A stretch of DNA of 64,000 nucleotides from Natronobacterium gregoryi SP2 (GTDB lineage: Archaea > Halobacteriota > Halobacteria > Halobacteriales > Natrialbaceae). Shown piece after piece: positions 51,795 through 59,838 of this stretch. The notes beneath the pieces are model-generated. The model made no database searches. It saw only the letters and a program-made list of their open reading frames with translations, and was not told the origin of the DNA. A program made the position numbers and the translations under genes. The first letter of the stretch is position 1. The number at the start of each line of letters is the position of its first letter. Where the stretch lies: positions 2,294,001 to 2,358,000 of the forward strand of contig NC_019792.1 of the NCBI RefSeq assembly GCF_000230715.2, in the 5' to 3' direction.

Positions 51795-51813
51795 CAATGT
51801 CGAAGAGACATTG
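51795..51813. repeat. Short perfect hairpin in osmC upstream region
   Basis: CAATGTC-GAAGA-GACATTG, a perfect 7-bp stem with a 5-base loop, in the 196-bp gap between two minus-strand genes. It could act as a terminator for the upstream gene (51901-52557) or as a binding site for the osmC promoter; undecided. Confidence 0.35.
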
Positions 51814-51900
51814 TAATCGCGGCAGTGACGAGTGCCGGCAAACGTGACAGTCGACCGAGAGACGGTCCCGCTTACAGTGTCCCAAGTCACGGAAACGATA

Positions 51901-52557
51901 TCAGTCGATCGTCAACTCGAGTTCGAGCAGCCCGAGATACGAGTCTGCGTTGCCGCTGGTCCGGAACTCGGTCGGCGTCGAGTCGACGTACTGGTAGAAC
52001 TCCGACTGCGTCGATGGAAACATCGCCGACCCGTCGTCGCTTCGCAGATAGGCTGGCGACGTCGTCGCCGCGAGTCGCTGGGCTCGGTCCTGCCACTCCT
52101 CGTCGCCGTAGAGAAAGACGCCAAAGGAGAACCGGCCGCCCGCGAGCGCGGCTTCTTTCGCGTCGAAAAACTCCGACTCGTCGATGCGGTACTCCTCGTC
52201 GCTCATCCAGGCGACTGCCGCCAGTCCTTCGGTCCACAGCAGGTAGACGTCCCAGGAGACCGTCCTGTCGAATACCGCCCACGCGTTTCGGGGGCCAACC
52301 GTGTCGACCTCGATGCTAAACGCAGGCCGGCCGCGCGATCCCGTCGGCTCGTGGACGAACGTGGCGTCGTGTCCAGGAACCTGGATACCGCGGTCGTGGT
52401 AGATCACTCCGCCGGTTGGCACCTCGAGTCCCGCATCTTCGGTGAGATCCGCTACCACGTCCAGAACAGGGAGTCCACCCACTTCCTCGAGGCGGTCGAA
52501 GAAAGACGGAATGCGGCGGACGTCCGACCAGGACCGCTGGCGTTCGGGAGCACTCAT
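51901..52557 (-). CDS. Uncharacterised haloarchaeal protein
   Basis: A 218-residue soluble protein, not recognised. It opens with a helical segment (RQRSWSDVRRIPSFFDRLEE) and then alternates strands and charged loops: GVIYHDRGIQVPGHDATFVH, AFSIEVDTVGPRNAWAVFDR, VYLLWTEGLAAVAWMSDEEY. Many aromatic residues and no Cys. There are no membrane segments. Start ATG 52557. It is transcribed divergently from aRqcH. Confidence 0.68.
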   Translation of the reverse strand: MSAPERQRSWSDVRRIPSFFDRLEEVGGLPVLDVVADLTEDAGLEVPTGGVIYHDRGIQVPGHDATFVHEPTGSRGRPAFSIEVDTVGPRNAWAVFDRTVSWDVYLLWTEGLAAVAWMSDEEYRIDESEFFDAKEAALAGGRFSFGVFLYGDEEWQDRAQRLAATTSPAYLRSDDGSAMFPSTQSEFYQYVDSTPTEFRTSGNADSYLGLLELELTID

Positions 52558-52752
52558 GGCTGGCGGCGACCCCCTTCTTGGCCCGCGTCGGTTCGATACC
52601 GGCGTGTAACGGCGTTTCCCCGCTCGTGAACGGTAGCCACGGCGTTCATATCGGATCGGAACGGGGCGATCCGGATTAGACTTTCTGAAGGCGATCGGGC
52701 GGAACGGGCACGGAGCGACACGTCTTTTTGACCGGACCGGGCAGTTTGGGGT

Positions 52753-54885
52753 ATGGATGCAAAGCGGGAGTTCACGAGCGTCGATCTCGCTGCCCTCGTC
52801 GAGGAATTTGGAACCTACGAGGGAGCGAAGGTCGACAAGGCCTACCTCTACGGCGACGACCTCGTCCGGCTGAAGATGCGGGACTTCGATCGTGGACGGG
52901 TCGAACTCATCCTCGAGGTCGGCGAGGTCAAACGCGCCCACACGGTCGCGCCAGAACGCGTCCCGGACGCTCCTGGACGACCGCCGCAGTTCGCGATGAT
53001 GCTTCGCAACCGACTCTCGGGAGCGGACTTCGTCGACGTCGAACAGTACGAATTCGACCGCATTCTCGAGTTCATCTTCGAGCGCGACGACGGAACGACC
53101 CGGATCATCGTCGAACTGTTCGGCCAGGGCAACGTCGCCGTCACCGACGGCGAGTACGAGGTCATCGACTGCCTCGAGACTGTCAGGTTGAAATCTCGAA
53201 CCGTCGTCCCCGGTTCGCGCTACGAGTTTCCTGACACCCGGACGAATCCCCTCACCGTCTCCCGGGAGGCCTTCTATCGAGAGATGGACGACTCCGACAC
53301 GGACGTCGTCCGCACCCTCGCGACGCAGTTGAACTTCGGCGGTCTCTACGCCGAAGAGATCTGTACCCGCGCCGGCGTCGAGAAGGCAATGGACATCGCC
53401 GACGCCGACGAAGCCGTCTACGATCGGCTCTACGACGCGATCGAGCGACTCACGATCGACGTCCGTAACTGCAACTTCGACCCGCGCCTCTACTTCGAGA
53501 GCGGAGACGAGGAGGACGACGCCGACCGCGTCGTCGACGTCACTCCCTTCCCACTCGAGGAACACGAAGCCGAGGGGCTTGCGGCCGAAGCGTACGACTC
53601 GTTTCTCGCGGTGCTCGACGACTACTTCTTCCGACTCGAACTCGAAGAAGAGGACGACTCCGATCCGACCGAGCAGCGGCCGGACTTCGAGGAGGAGATT
53701 GCCAAATACGAACGGATCATCGAGCAACAGGAAGGAGCGATTGAGGGGTTCGAGCAGCAGGCAGAGCAACTCCGGGAAAAGGCCGAGTTGCTGTACGCCG
53801 AGTACGGACTGGTCGACGAGGTGCTTTCGACGGTCCGTGAGGCCCGCGAGCAGGATCGACCCTGGGACGAAATCGAAGAACGGTTCGAAGAAGGGAAAGA
53901 GCGCGGCATCGAGGCCGCAAAAGCGGTCGTCGACGTAGACGGCAGCGAGGGCACCGTGACGGTCACCCTCGACGGCGAGCACGTCGAGTTGGCCGTTCAC
54001 GACGGCGTCGAACAGAACGCCGATCGACTCTACAAAGAAGCCAAGGACATCGAAGGGAAAAAAGAAGGCGCGCTGGCTGCTATCGAAGACACTCGTGAGG
54101 ACCTCGAAGAAGCCAAACGCCGCCGCGACCAGTGGGAAGTCGACGACGAAGACGACGGCGACGACGACGAAATCGACGAGGCCGACAGCAAAGATTGGCT
54201 CTCGATGCCGTCGGTCCCCATCCGTGAGAACGAACCCTGGTACGACCGCTTTCGCTGGTTCTACACCAGCGACGACTACCTCGTTATCGGCGGTCGCAAC
54301 GCCGACCAGAACGAGGAGTTAGTGAAAAAATACCTCGAGCCAGGCGACAAGGTCTTCCACACACAGGCTCACGGCGGCCCCGTCACCGTACTCAAGGCGA
54401 CCGACCCCAGCGAGGCCTCCTCGCACGACATCGACCTCCCGCAGACGAGCATCGAGGAAGCAGCCCAGTTCGCCGTCTCCTACTCCTCCGTCTGGAAGGA
54501 CGGCCGTTACGCGGGCGACGTCTACGCCGTCGACTCCGACCAGGTCACCAAAACCCCCGAGAGCGGCGAGTACCTCGAGAAAGGCGGGTTCGCGATCCGT
54601 GGCGACCGCACCTACTACGACGACACGCCCGTCGGTGTCGCCGTCGGCATCCAGTGTGAACCCTACACCCGCGTAATCGGCGGCCCGCCGTCGGCCATCG
54701 AGGGACAAGCCGAGACCACGATCGAACTCGATCCCGGCCGGTACGCCCAGGCCGACGCGGCGAAACGGCTGTACCGGGAGTTCCGCGAGCAGTTCGAAGA
54801 CGAGACGTTCGTCCGCAAAATCGCGAGCCCAGATCGCATCCAACACTTCATGCCGCCGGGCGGGAGCCGGATCGCCGAGGAGTAG
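52753..54885 (+). CDS. rqcH: Archaeal RqcH (NEMF/NFACT family) ribosome rescue factor
   Basis: A 710-residue NFACT protein, the archaeal relative of RqcH/NEMF/Rqc2, which works on stalled large subunits and guides tail addition to nascent chains. The NFACT-N domain starts KREFTSVDLAALVEEFGTY and includes RPPQFAMMLRNRLSGADF. A long acidic coiled coil occupies about 300-450, and NFACT-R follows after DSKDWLSMPSVPIRENEPWYDRF, with the block DYLVIGGRNADQNEELVKKY. An acidic linker EDDGDDDEIDEADS separates the two. Length fits archaeal members. Not co-transcribed with any recognised partner. Confidence 0.93.
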   Translation: MDAKREFTSVDLAALVEEFGTYEGAKVDKAYLYGDDLVRLKMRDFDRGRVELILEVGEVKRAHTVAPERVPDAPGRPPQFAMMLRNRLSGADFVDVEQYEFDRILEFIFERDDGTTRIIVELFGQGNVAVTDGEYEVIDCLETVRLKSRTVVPGSRYEFPDTRTNPLTVSREAFYREMDDSDTDVVRTLATQLNFGGLYAEEICTRAGVEKAMDIADADEAVYDRLYDAIERLTIDVRNCNFDPRLYFESGDEEDDADRVVDVTPFPLEEHEAEGLAAEAYDSFLAVLDDYFFRLELEEEDDSDPTEQRPDFEEEIAKYERIIEQQEGAIEGFEQQAEQLREKAELLYAEYGLVDEVLSTVREAREQDRPWDEIEERFEEGKERGIEAAKAVVDVDGSEGTVTVTLDGEHVELAVHDGVEQNADRLYKEAKDIEGKKEGALAAIEDTREDLEEAKRRRDQWEVDDEDDGDDDEIDEADSKDWLSMPSVPIRENEPWYDRFRWFYTSDDYLVIGGRNADQNEELVKKYLEPGDKVFHTQAHGGPVTVLKATDPSEASSHDIDLPQTSIEEAAQFAVSYSSVWKDGRYAGDVYAVDSDQVTKTPESGEYLEKGGFAIRGDRTYYDDTPVGVAVGIQCEPYTRVIGGPPSAIEGQAETTIELDPGRYAQADAAKRLYREFREQFEDETFVRKIASPDRIQHFMPPGGSRIAEE

Positions 54886-54950
54886 GTTGGCGGGAATTAC
54901 TTGCAGCAGAAAGCAAAGAACCATACTGTTCGTCGGGGTCGAAATCCTGA

Positions 54951-55391
54951 ATGACGACCCTACCCCGCCGTCGAGTGCTGCAACTCGCCGGCACCGGTGT
55001 CGCACTCGCACTGACCGGCCAAGCCGCTGCGAACGACGAGACGGGCGCAGGCGACGAGTACACCGTCGCCCTCTCGGTTGGCGTCGACAGAGACGAGTTC
55101 GCCGAGTTGCAAGAAGAGATCGTCGAACGGGTCGAAGAGGCGGAGATCGACGAACCCGAGGCCCAGGAACAACTGGAGGAGAGCCAACTCGAACTCGTCG
55201 AAGCGGCGATCGAAGCGGTCGAATCCCAGATCGAGGAGACAGACGACGTGACCGTCGTCGACGCTGCACCCGAGCGCAGTCTCGTCCTCGTCGACGGGAC
55301 CCCGGCCGCGTTGCTCGAGGCCCTCGAGATCGAGGAGGTAGTCGGAATCGTGCCCGAAGACCAGTTCGACGAGGGCGACGGCGCATCCTGA
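54951..55391 (+). CDS. Tat-exported small acidic protein
   Basis: A 146-residue secreted protein. The signal TLPRRRVLQLAGTGVALALT ends at QAAA-type sequence (GQAAANDET), with a twin arginine and no lipobox. The mature part has a strand VALSVGVDRDEF, a long acidic Glu-rich helix (VERVEEAEIDEPEAQEQL) and then strands VTVVDAAPERSLVLVDG and EVVGIVPEDQF. The strand-helix-strand order with a closing VVGIVPED recalls peptidase-inhibitor-I9-like propeptide folds, but this is a weak match. No catalytic residues are seen. Confidence 0.62.
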   Translation: MTTLPRRRVLQLAGTGVALALTGQAAANDETGAGDEYTVALSVGVDRDEFAELQEEIVERVEEAEIDEPEAQEQLEESQLELVEAAIEAVESQIEETDDVTVVDAAPERSLVLVDGTPAALLEALEIEEVVGIVPEDQFDEGDGAS

Positions 55392-55491
55392 TCGGTCCCG
55401 ACTGAGCGAGCAGCGCTGCACTCGAGGGCCACACCGAGCCGAAACTTATAGCTCCAGAACACTTTTTACCGATATATTACTCCGATAGTGT

Positions 55492-55992
55492 ATGCCCGGC
55501 ATCCCCGAACCGGTCGTCGGAAGCGATCCGCTGACCTGGCTCATCGCAGGCAGTCTCAGCGTTCTCGTCGTCGTTCTTTTCGCGTACACCGCCTCGCGGT
55601 GGGACGGGTCAGCCGTCGCGGTGGCTGTCGTCGGGGCGGCAGGATACGGTCTTGCTACCGTCGGGCTGTGGGCTGGCGTACGGCTGGCGTTTTATCACTT
55701 CGTGCTGGACCCGGTAGCCGAACCGATGCAGTTTGCGTGGCTTCTCGTCTTCGCCGGTGGAACGATAGCAATCTATGCAGCAATTCCGTTCTTCCTGTTT
55801 GCCCGGTTCGGTTACGTCGTCCCGATGATCGGCTTTACAGCCATCAGCACGCTCCTGTTCTTTCTATTCCTCCGCGTCGGCGGCGAAACGGACCCGCTCG
55901 CCCTGTTCGGCCTCGGATTCGCACCCTTCTTCATCGGCACCCTCCTCGTCCTCGCCGTCCTCGAGGCCGTGGTGAGATCCCTCCTCGGATGA
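55492..55992 (+). CDS. Membrane protein of unknown function
   Basis: A 166-residue protein with five predicted helices (about 14-33, 41-63, 78-98, 102-122, 132-160). Polar segments between them are short. No named family recognised. TTTTTACC about 26 bp upstream of the ATG fits a TATA position. It precedes the TRIC-type gene by 59 bp on the same strand, so the two may be co-transcribed. Confidence 0.68.
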   Translation: MPGIPEPVVGSDPLTWLIAGSLSVLVVVLFAYTASRWDGSAVAVAVVGAAGYGLATVGLWAGVRLAFYHFVLDPVAEPMQFAWLLVFAGGTIAIYAAIPFFLFARFGYVVPMIGFTAISTLLFFLFLRVGGETDPLALFGLGFAPFFIGTLLVLAVLEAVVRSLLG

Positions 55993-56051
55993 CGTGAACT
56001 GCCCGCAGGGAAACGTCGCGTTCATTACATCGACTCCCGTGGCCGACAGTA

Positions 56052-56714
56052 GTGATTTTCGAGGTGCTCGAGACGCTGTTCGACGACCCGTTCGCCGTCA
56101 TGAACACGATCGGCCTGGTCGCGTTCGCGCTGGTCGGTGCAGCCAAGGCGATCCGCGAGCGGTTCGACCTGTTCGGGGTAACCGTCGTCGGACTCGCGAC
56201 GGCGTTTGCCGGCGGGATGACGCGGGACCTGCTGGTCAACCGCGTCCCGCTGGCGCTCCGGGCGCTGGACGAGATCGCACTCGGAATGATCGGCGTCGCG
56301 CTGGCTATCGGGATAACCGCCGTCCTCGAGTCGCCGGACGAACACCCGATCACGCAGATTTCGGACGCCGTCGGACTCGCCGCGTTCGCGACGACCGGTG
56401 CGATCGTCGCGACCGAGGCCGGCCTCTCGAGTTTTGGCGTCGTCGCGATCGCGACGATCAACGCGGCCGGCGGTGGCGCAGTGGCGGACATCCTGCTCGA
56501 TCGGTCGCCGTTCATCCTGTTCGACGACTTCTACGCGAGCTGTGCGGTACTCGGCGGGACTAGCTACTGGCTGCTGACGGCGGTCGGTGGCGGCGCGGAG
56601 GCTTTCGCGCCGGCCGCGTGTGCAGCGGTGACGGTCGGAACGCGACTTGCGGCGGTCACGTACGGCTGGTCGCTGCCGTCGGTCCAGGTGCTCGGGCTGG
56701 TACGTGAGCAATGA
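56052..56714 (+). CDS. TRIC-type cation channel family protein (UPF0126)
   Basis: A 220-residue membrane protein with seven helices in two repeats of three plus one. The family signature in each half is visible: NTIGLVAFALVGAAKAIRER with LATAFAGGMTRDLLVNRVPL, and DAVGLAAFATTGAIVATEAG with INAAGGGAVADILLDRSPF. Prokaryotic TRIC homologues are trimeric cation channels. A GTG start at 56052 is used because no ATG precedes the conserved N-terminus (IFEVLETLFDDPFAVMNTIG). Confidence 0.88.
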   Translation: MIFEVLETLFDDPFAVMNTIGLVAFALVGAAKAIRERFDLFGVTVVGLATAFAGGMTRDLLVNRVPLALRALDEIALGMIGVALAIGITAVLESPDEHPITQISDAVGLAAFATTGAIVATEAGLSSFGVVAIATINAAGGGAVADILLDRSPFILFDDFYASCAVLGGTSYWLLTAVGGGAEAFAPAACAAVTVGTRLAAVTYGWSLPSVQVLGLVREQ

Positions 56715-56733
56715 AATAGGTGAATTCTATGTT

Positions 56734-57216
56734 CGCTCTTGTTGCGTAGATTGTTAGTGAATCATGCAATTTCGAGAGTTATTTTCAGTGTTTATTTGTC
56801 TGGTTTTCGATAGATGTGGCAGCAGAACTGGAACACTTGGAGAGACGGCAAGTCGGAGTCGAATTGTCGATTCGTCGGTGCTTTCGCTGGCAGTACGTAG
56901 TGCTCGCCGGTGCCGCGATCAGCCAGAATAACTGCGAGTGTCTTGTCCTGACATCTGTTTCTCGCTCGCGCGTCAGACCACGCGAGCGCGACCGACCGTC
57001 GCGCTTGCGGCCTTTTCCCAGATTTCATGTACAGTTCGTTGATCTCGGCCGGCACTTTCGAGTTGTGACCGAGGCGTGTCCCGTGTCCAGTGACCACAGG
57101 AAACATTGGATGCGCCGATAGACTTTCTTGGAAGGGACGGTACTTCAACGTCTAACTGTCAATGACTGGTATTGAAACGGATATAGATGTAGACGGTGAA
57201 GTCCACTTCCCGAGTT
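56734..57216 (-). pseudogene. Decayed IS1595-type element with transposase remnant
   Basis: The left end CGCTCTTGTTGCGTAGATTG resembles the inverted repeat of the intact IS1595 element next door. The remnant coding sequence (56792-57148, minus strand) reads VPAEINELYMKSGKRPQARR, then TLAVILADRGTGEHYVLPAK, then LPSLQVFQFCCHIYRKPDK, matching VEIDEFYVSAGKKGRERDQE, FVLVDRGSDQRYVIPSK and YLRLFEFRRKILRKPGR of the intact copy. The stretch between the second and third blocks is gone, as is the N-terminal zinc ribbon. Further homology (RFNTSH) continues to about 57190. It directly abuts the intact element. Confidence 0.78.
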
Positions 57217-58216
57217 CGCTCTTGTGAAGGACATTGTTGGTGAGTCAGAGAACAGTTCGAACGATGTCTTTCAGGGCTTTTCGACCGGGTTTGCGTAGGA
57301 TTTTCCGACGAAATTCGAAGAGTCTGAGATACGTGGTGAGTTTGTCCTTCGAGATACCTCGATGCGGCGAGAGCCACCGTCGCGCCAGCGACGCGTGGCT
57401 CTCGCACGTATTCACGTGTACATCTCCATCAACGTACTCTCCCTCGCCGTGAATAACCGCTTCTCGCTGGTACGTTTCGTCCGTCTCTAACGGGTCGTAG
57501 GCACGAAAGCCGTCGGTATAGACTGTCAGCGACTCCTCCTCGTGGGAATCGAGGAGGAGTCGCACAGCCGATTCGTCGGCGGATTTCGACGGGATGACGT
57601 ATCGCTGATCGCTACCGCGATCAACGAGGACAAACACAGGTGGCTTGTCTTCGTCGTAGTTTCCTCTGCCACGTTTCGAGAGACCACGCGAGCGCGACTC
57701 CTGGTCGCGCTCGCGGCCTTTCTTTCCGGCAGAAACGTAGAACTCATCGATCTCGACGGGGCCAACGAGATCGAGCTGAGGCGCGTCGAGCGTTCTGGCG
57801 AAACGCTCGACGCGCCGGTGAAGCGATCGGTAGGAGACGTCGATTTCAGCGTCTAACTGGCGGATACTCGTGTTGAATCGGAGCAACGAGTAGAACGCGA
57901 ACAACAGCTTGTCAAGGCCGATCTTCGCGTGCGCGAAGATCGTGCCGGTCTTGTCGTTGAACGTGCGTCCACAATTTTTACAGCGATACCGCTGATACTC
58001 TCGATAGCTGCCGTACTTGATCACCGATTCAGACTGGCAGCGCGGGCACTGGAGGCCCTCGCGCCAGCGAACCTGCTCCAGCAGGTTCGCGGCGCTCGCC
58101 TCTGAGCGAAACACTTCAACTGGGAACATAGTCGGGTGGTGCTGACGCATCACCCTTGCCCGCTACGCTTTCACAGCGCCAGCTCTGTTCGACCAACAAT
58201 CTGCTTCCGAAGAGCG
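57217..58216 (-). mobile_element. Intact IS1595-family insertion sequence, 1,000 bp
   Basis: Imperfect terminal inverted repeats: CGCTCTTGTGAAGGACATTG at 57217 and, in reverse complement, CGCTCTTCGGAAGCAGATTG from 58216, followed by GGTGAGTCAGAG and GGTCGAACAGAG. The single gene fills the element. No matching 8-bp target duplication is seen: the flanks are CCCGAGTT and AAGAACAT, so the element may have been rearranged after insertion. Confidence 0.8.
57245..58153 (-). CDS. IS1595 family transposase
   Basis: A 302-residue transposase. Residues 36-61 form a zinc ribbon with C36, C39, C58 and C61. An HTH region follows (KLLFAFYSLLRFNTSIRQLD), and the DDE-like catalytic domain starts at VEIDEFYVSAGKKG, with VYTDGFRAYDPL and VNTCESHASLARRWLSPHRG as later blocks. 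IS1595 (ISH4-like) enzymes use a DDNK/E motif, and these blocks supply the acids. The frame is uninterrupted, so the transposase may be functional. Start is one of the two ATG codons at 58153/58150. Confidence 0.88.
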   Translation of the reverse strand: MMRQHHPTMFPVEVFRSEASAANLLEQVRWREGLQCPRCQSESVIKYGSYREYQRYRCKNCGRTFNDKTGTIFAHAKIGLDKLLFAFYSLLRFNTSIRQLDAEIDVSYRSLHRRVERFARTLDAPQLDLVGPVEIDEFYVSAGKKGRERDQESRSRGLSKRGRGNYDEDKPPVFVLVDRGSDQRYVIPSKSADESAVRLLLDSHEEESLTVYTDGFRAYDPLETDETYQREAVIHGEGEYVDGDVHVNTCESHASLARRWLSPHRGISKDKLTTYLRLFEFRRKILRKPGRKALKDIVRTVL

Positions 58217-58265
58217 AAGAACATAAATAGAATCCTGAAAAGTATAGATTAGAATATAATTGAGT

Positions 58266-58457
58266 ATGTCAAAAATCAATTTTAATTACCCAGAAGGAGT
58301 GTTTTTAATATTAGGTGTTGTGCTAATGGTGACTCCAAGATATATACTTCCAGTTTTTGGATTTAACCAGCAACCATGGACACCAATAGTGATATATGTT
58401 GGTGCAGCTATGATATTTATAGGGATATTCATCACAATTATAAATAATATCAGGTAG
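58266..58457 (+). CDS. AT-rich mini membrane protein
   Basis: A 63-residue reading, MSKINFNYPEGVFLILGVVL first, with two helices (about 10-28 and 39-60) joined by a Pro-rich turn GFNQQPWTP. The DNA is much richer in A and T than the rest of the window and uses Asn, Lys and Ile codons rarely seen around it. This marks foreign origin. It lies between IS sequences. Function unknown; it could be a passenger of a mobile element. Confidence 0.5.
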   Translation: MSKINFNYPEGVFLILGVVLMVTPRYILPVFGFNQQPWTPIVIYVGAAMIFIGIFITIINNIR

Positions 58458-58685
58458 TATCAGGTACGAACAAGACCCATTGCAACGTTTGCTAACTTCA
58501 TCCCACAATCGGCACTCAGGTCCGCTTCTATACACCGCGAGCCACTCGATGACTGACTTGTTTCGACCAAAACGACGGTGACCCTGTCAAAATTGAGTAT
58601 CTATCAGAAGAGACGCGCGATAGACGAGAACCAGTTGAGAGTAAATTAGATCGGTTCTCGAGGCGACTGTCCGAAGAGTGGCTAC
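58458..58685. other. Mosaic DNA between IS remnants
   Basis: No gene start is supported. A short plus-strand reading KIEYLSEETRDRREPVESKL then DRFSRRLSEEWL from about 58590 looks protein-like and may be the tail or body fragment of a broken gene. I cannot assign it to a family. Confidence 0.35.
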
Positions 58686-59027
58686 TCAGAGAAGACCTTT
58701 CTCCTGTGCTTTCCAGGGCTGTCCCTCCCGGAGAAGTCTTAACAGACGCTCTTGTTCCTCGTCACCGAGCTTCAGGGGTCTGCCGCCCCCGAAGTTCGGT
58801 GTCAACTGCCCAAGTCCGCCATCGTTCCACCGACGTTCCCAGCGACTTCCAGTCGACGCAGATTTGCCAACGTCATCGGCTGTTTCCTCGTACGTTGCGC
58901 CCTTGTAGAGGCGTTTGACAAAGGAGAACCGCTTGATGATCTTTGGATCGTCTTCTTCGTCCAGCAGACGATCCAATTCCTCCTCACTCAGATGACGACC
59001 GAGATCGCCTCGCCGGTCGCCTCCCAA
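58686..59027 (-). pseudogene. Truncated IS630-type transposase (HTH part only)
   Basis: The reading HLSEEELDRLLDEEDDPKII, KRFSFVKRLYKGATYEETAD, DVGKSASTGSRWERRW and NFGGGRPLKLGDEEQERLLR is the N-terminal helix-turn-helix region of haloarchaeal IS630-type transposases. It stops at QPWKAQEKGLL where intact proteins continue into the DDE domain, which is missing. At the start, the frame runs back only to a TTG; an ATG upstream (59061 or so) is out of frame. So both ends are damaged. Confidence 0.75.
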
Positions 59028-59072
59028 TACTCGCCCATCTCAGTCCATGCCCATAACTTCCGTCATTCATTA

Positions 59073-59210
59073 CAGCAGGTTCGCGGCGCTCGCCTCTGAG
59101 CGAAACACTTCAACTGGGAACATAGTCGGGTGATGCTGACGCATCACCCTTGCCCGCTACGCTTTCACAGCGCCAGCTCTGTTCGACCAACAATCTGCTT
59201 CCGAAGAGCG
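59073..59210 (-). mobile_element. Duplicated right end of the IS1595 element (138 bp)
   Basis: Bases 59073-59210 repeat 58079-58216 without indels and with one base changed (GTGATG for GTGGTG in GTGATGCTGACGCATCACC). This holds the terminal inverted repeat and the first 25 or so codons of a transposase, cut after SAANLL. A second IS1595 copy must have existed here and been deleted, or the end was copied by recombination. The near-identity shows the event is recent. Confidence 0.85.
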
Positions 59211-59424
59211 TACTATTACTGAGGGTTGTGGGGAGGATAGCCTAGTTAAATACTATTAGACTGTCTCAATGCGGATCTACCGCTTTCAGTCTTCCTGGCG
59301 GGGCAATCCAGCCAGCGCAAGACGCTTCAGACACCACTATAACCACGACCGACCAAATCAAGCGCTCAATGGCCGAACACCAGCTAAGCAGGTGCTGAAC
59401 TAGTAGTGCCCCAAGTCTACTCTG
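59211..59424. other. No supported gene; unassigned DNA
   Basis: A minus-strand reading ends SAIERLIWSVVVIVVSEASC, AGWIAPPGRLKAVDPH, perhaps an old transposase fragment, but no family is recognised. The first ACTAGT of the second palindrome cluster appears at 59399-59404. Confidence 0.35.
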
Positions 59425-59510
59425 ACTAGTACGCTCTACTCCTGATCGAAAGTCGTGATCGGTTTGGGCCAACTCTCAACCAGTCGGTCCACACTTGGGA
59501 TAGTACTAGT
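59425..59510. repeat. Palindromic repeat family 1, unit E (chimeric)
   Basis: An 86-bp segment between two ACTAGT boxes. The right third (CGGTCCACACTTGGGATAGT) matches the right arm of unit A. The left two-thirds differ. It looks like a hybrid or decayed unit. Confidence 0.6.
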
Positions 59511-59594
59511 ACTCCACCAAGCGTCGGCTGATGGGTGAAACCAGACGACTGCATTCGGTTTCACTCATCCGTTCAGGCTTGCCAAAGCACTAGT
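59505..59594. repeat. Palindromic repeat family 1, unit B copy
   Basis: A 90-bp unit nearly identical to unit B at 18801-18890. Stem GGGTGAAACC/GGTTTCACTC, where one A-T pair has become a G-T pair. Left and right ACTAGT are shared with the neighbours. Confidence 0.82.
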
Positions 59595-59678
59595 ACCGTC
59601 CCAACCGTCGACTGACGGGTCGAATCGAGCCACACCGCCAGATTCGACCCATCAGTTCAGGCTTTGCCCGCCACTAGT
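59589..59678. repeat. Palindromic repeat family 1, unit C in reverse orientation
   Basis: A 90-bp unit that is the reverse complement of unit C (18885-18974) with few differences, so its orientation relative to unit B is opposite at the two loci. Stem GGGTCGAAT/ATTCGACCC kept. Ends in ACTAGT at 59673-59678. A right half of palindrome family 2 (CAGCAAACCGTCTC) follows at 59742-59755. Confidence 0.82.
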
Positions 59679-59838
59679 ACCGCCGATCGCCGACCCAGTT
59701 CTGACGATCGGTGATAAGTGACGACAGAAAACCGTCCGGCAGCAAACCGTCTCGGGGCGGTTCTGTTCGCGGCGGCGCGGCCACAAAGCGGTTCTGATCG
59801 GGCCGGAGAGAGCGAGGCCTCGAGGAAAGTGAGCGTCT

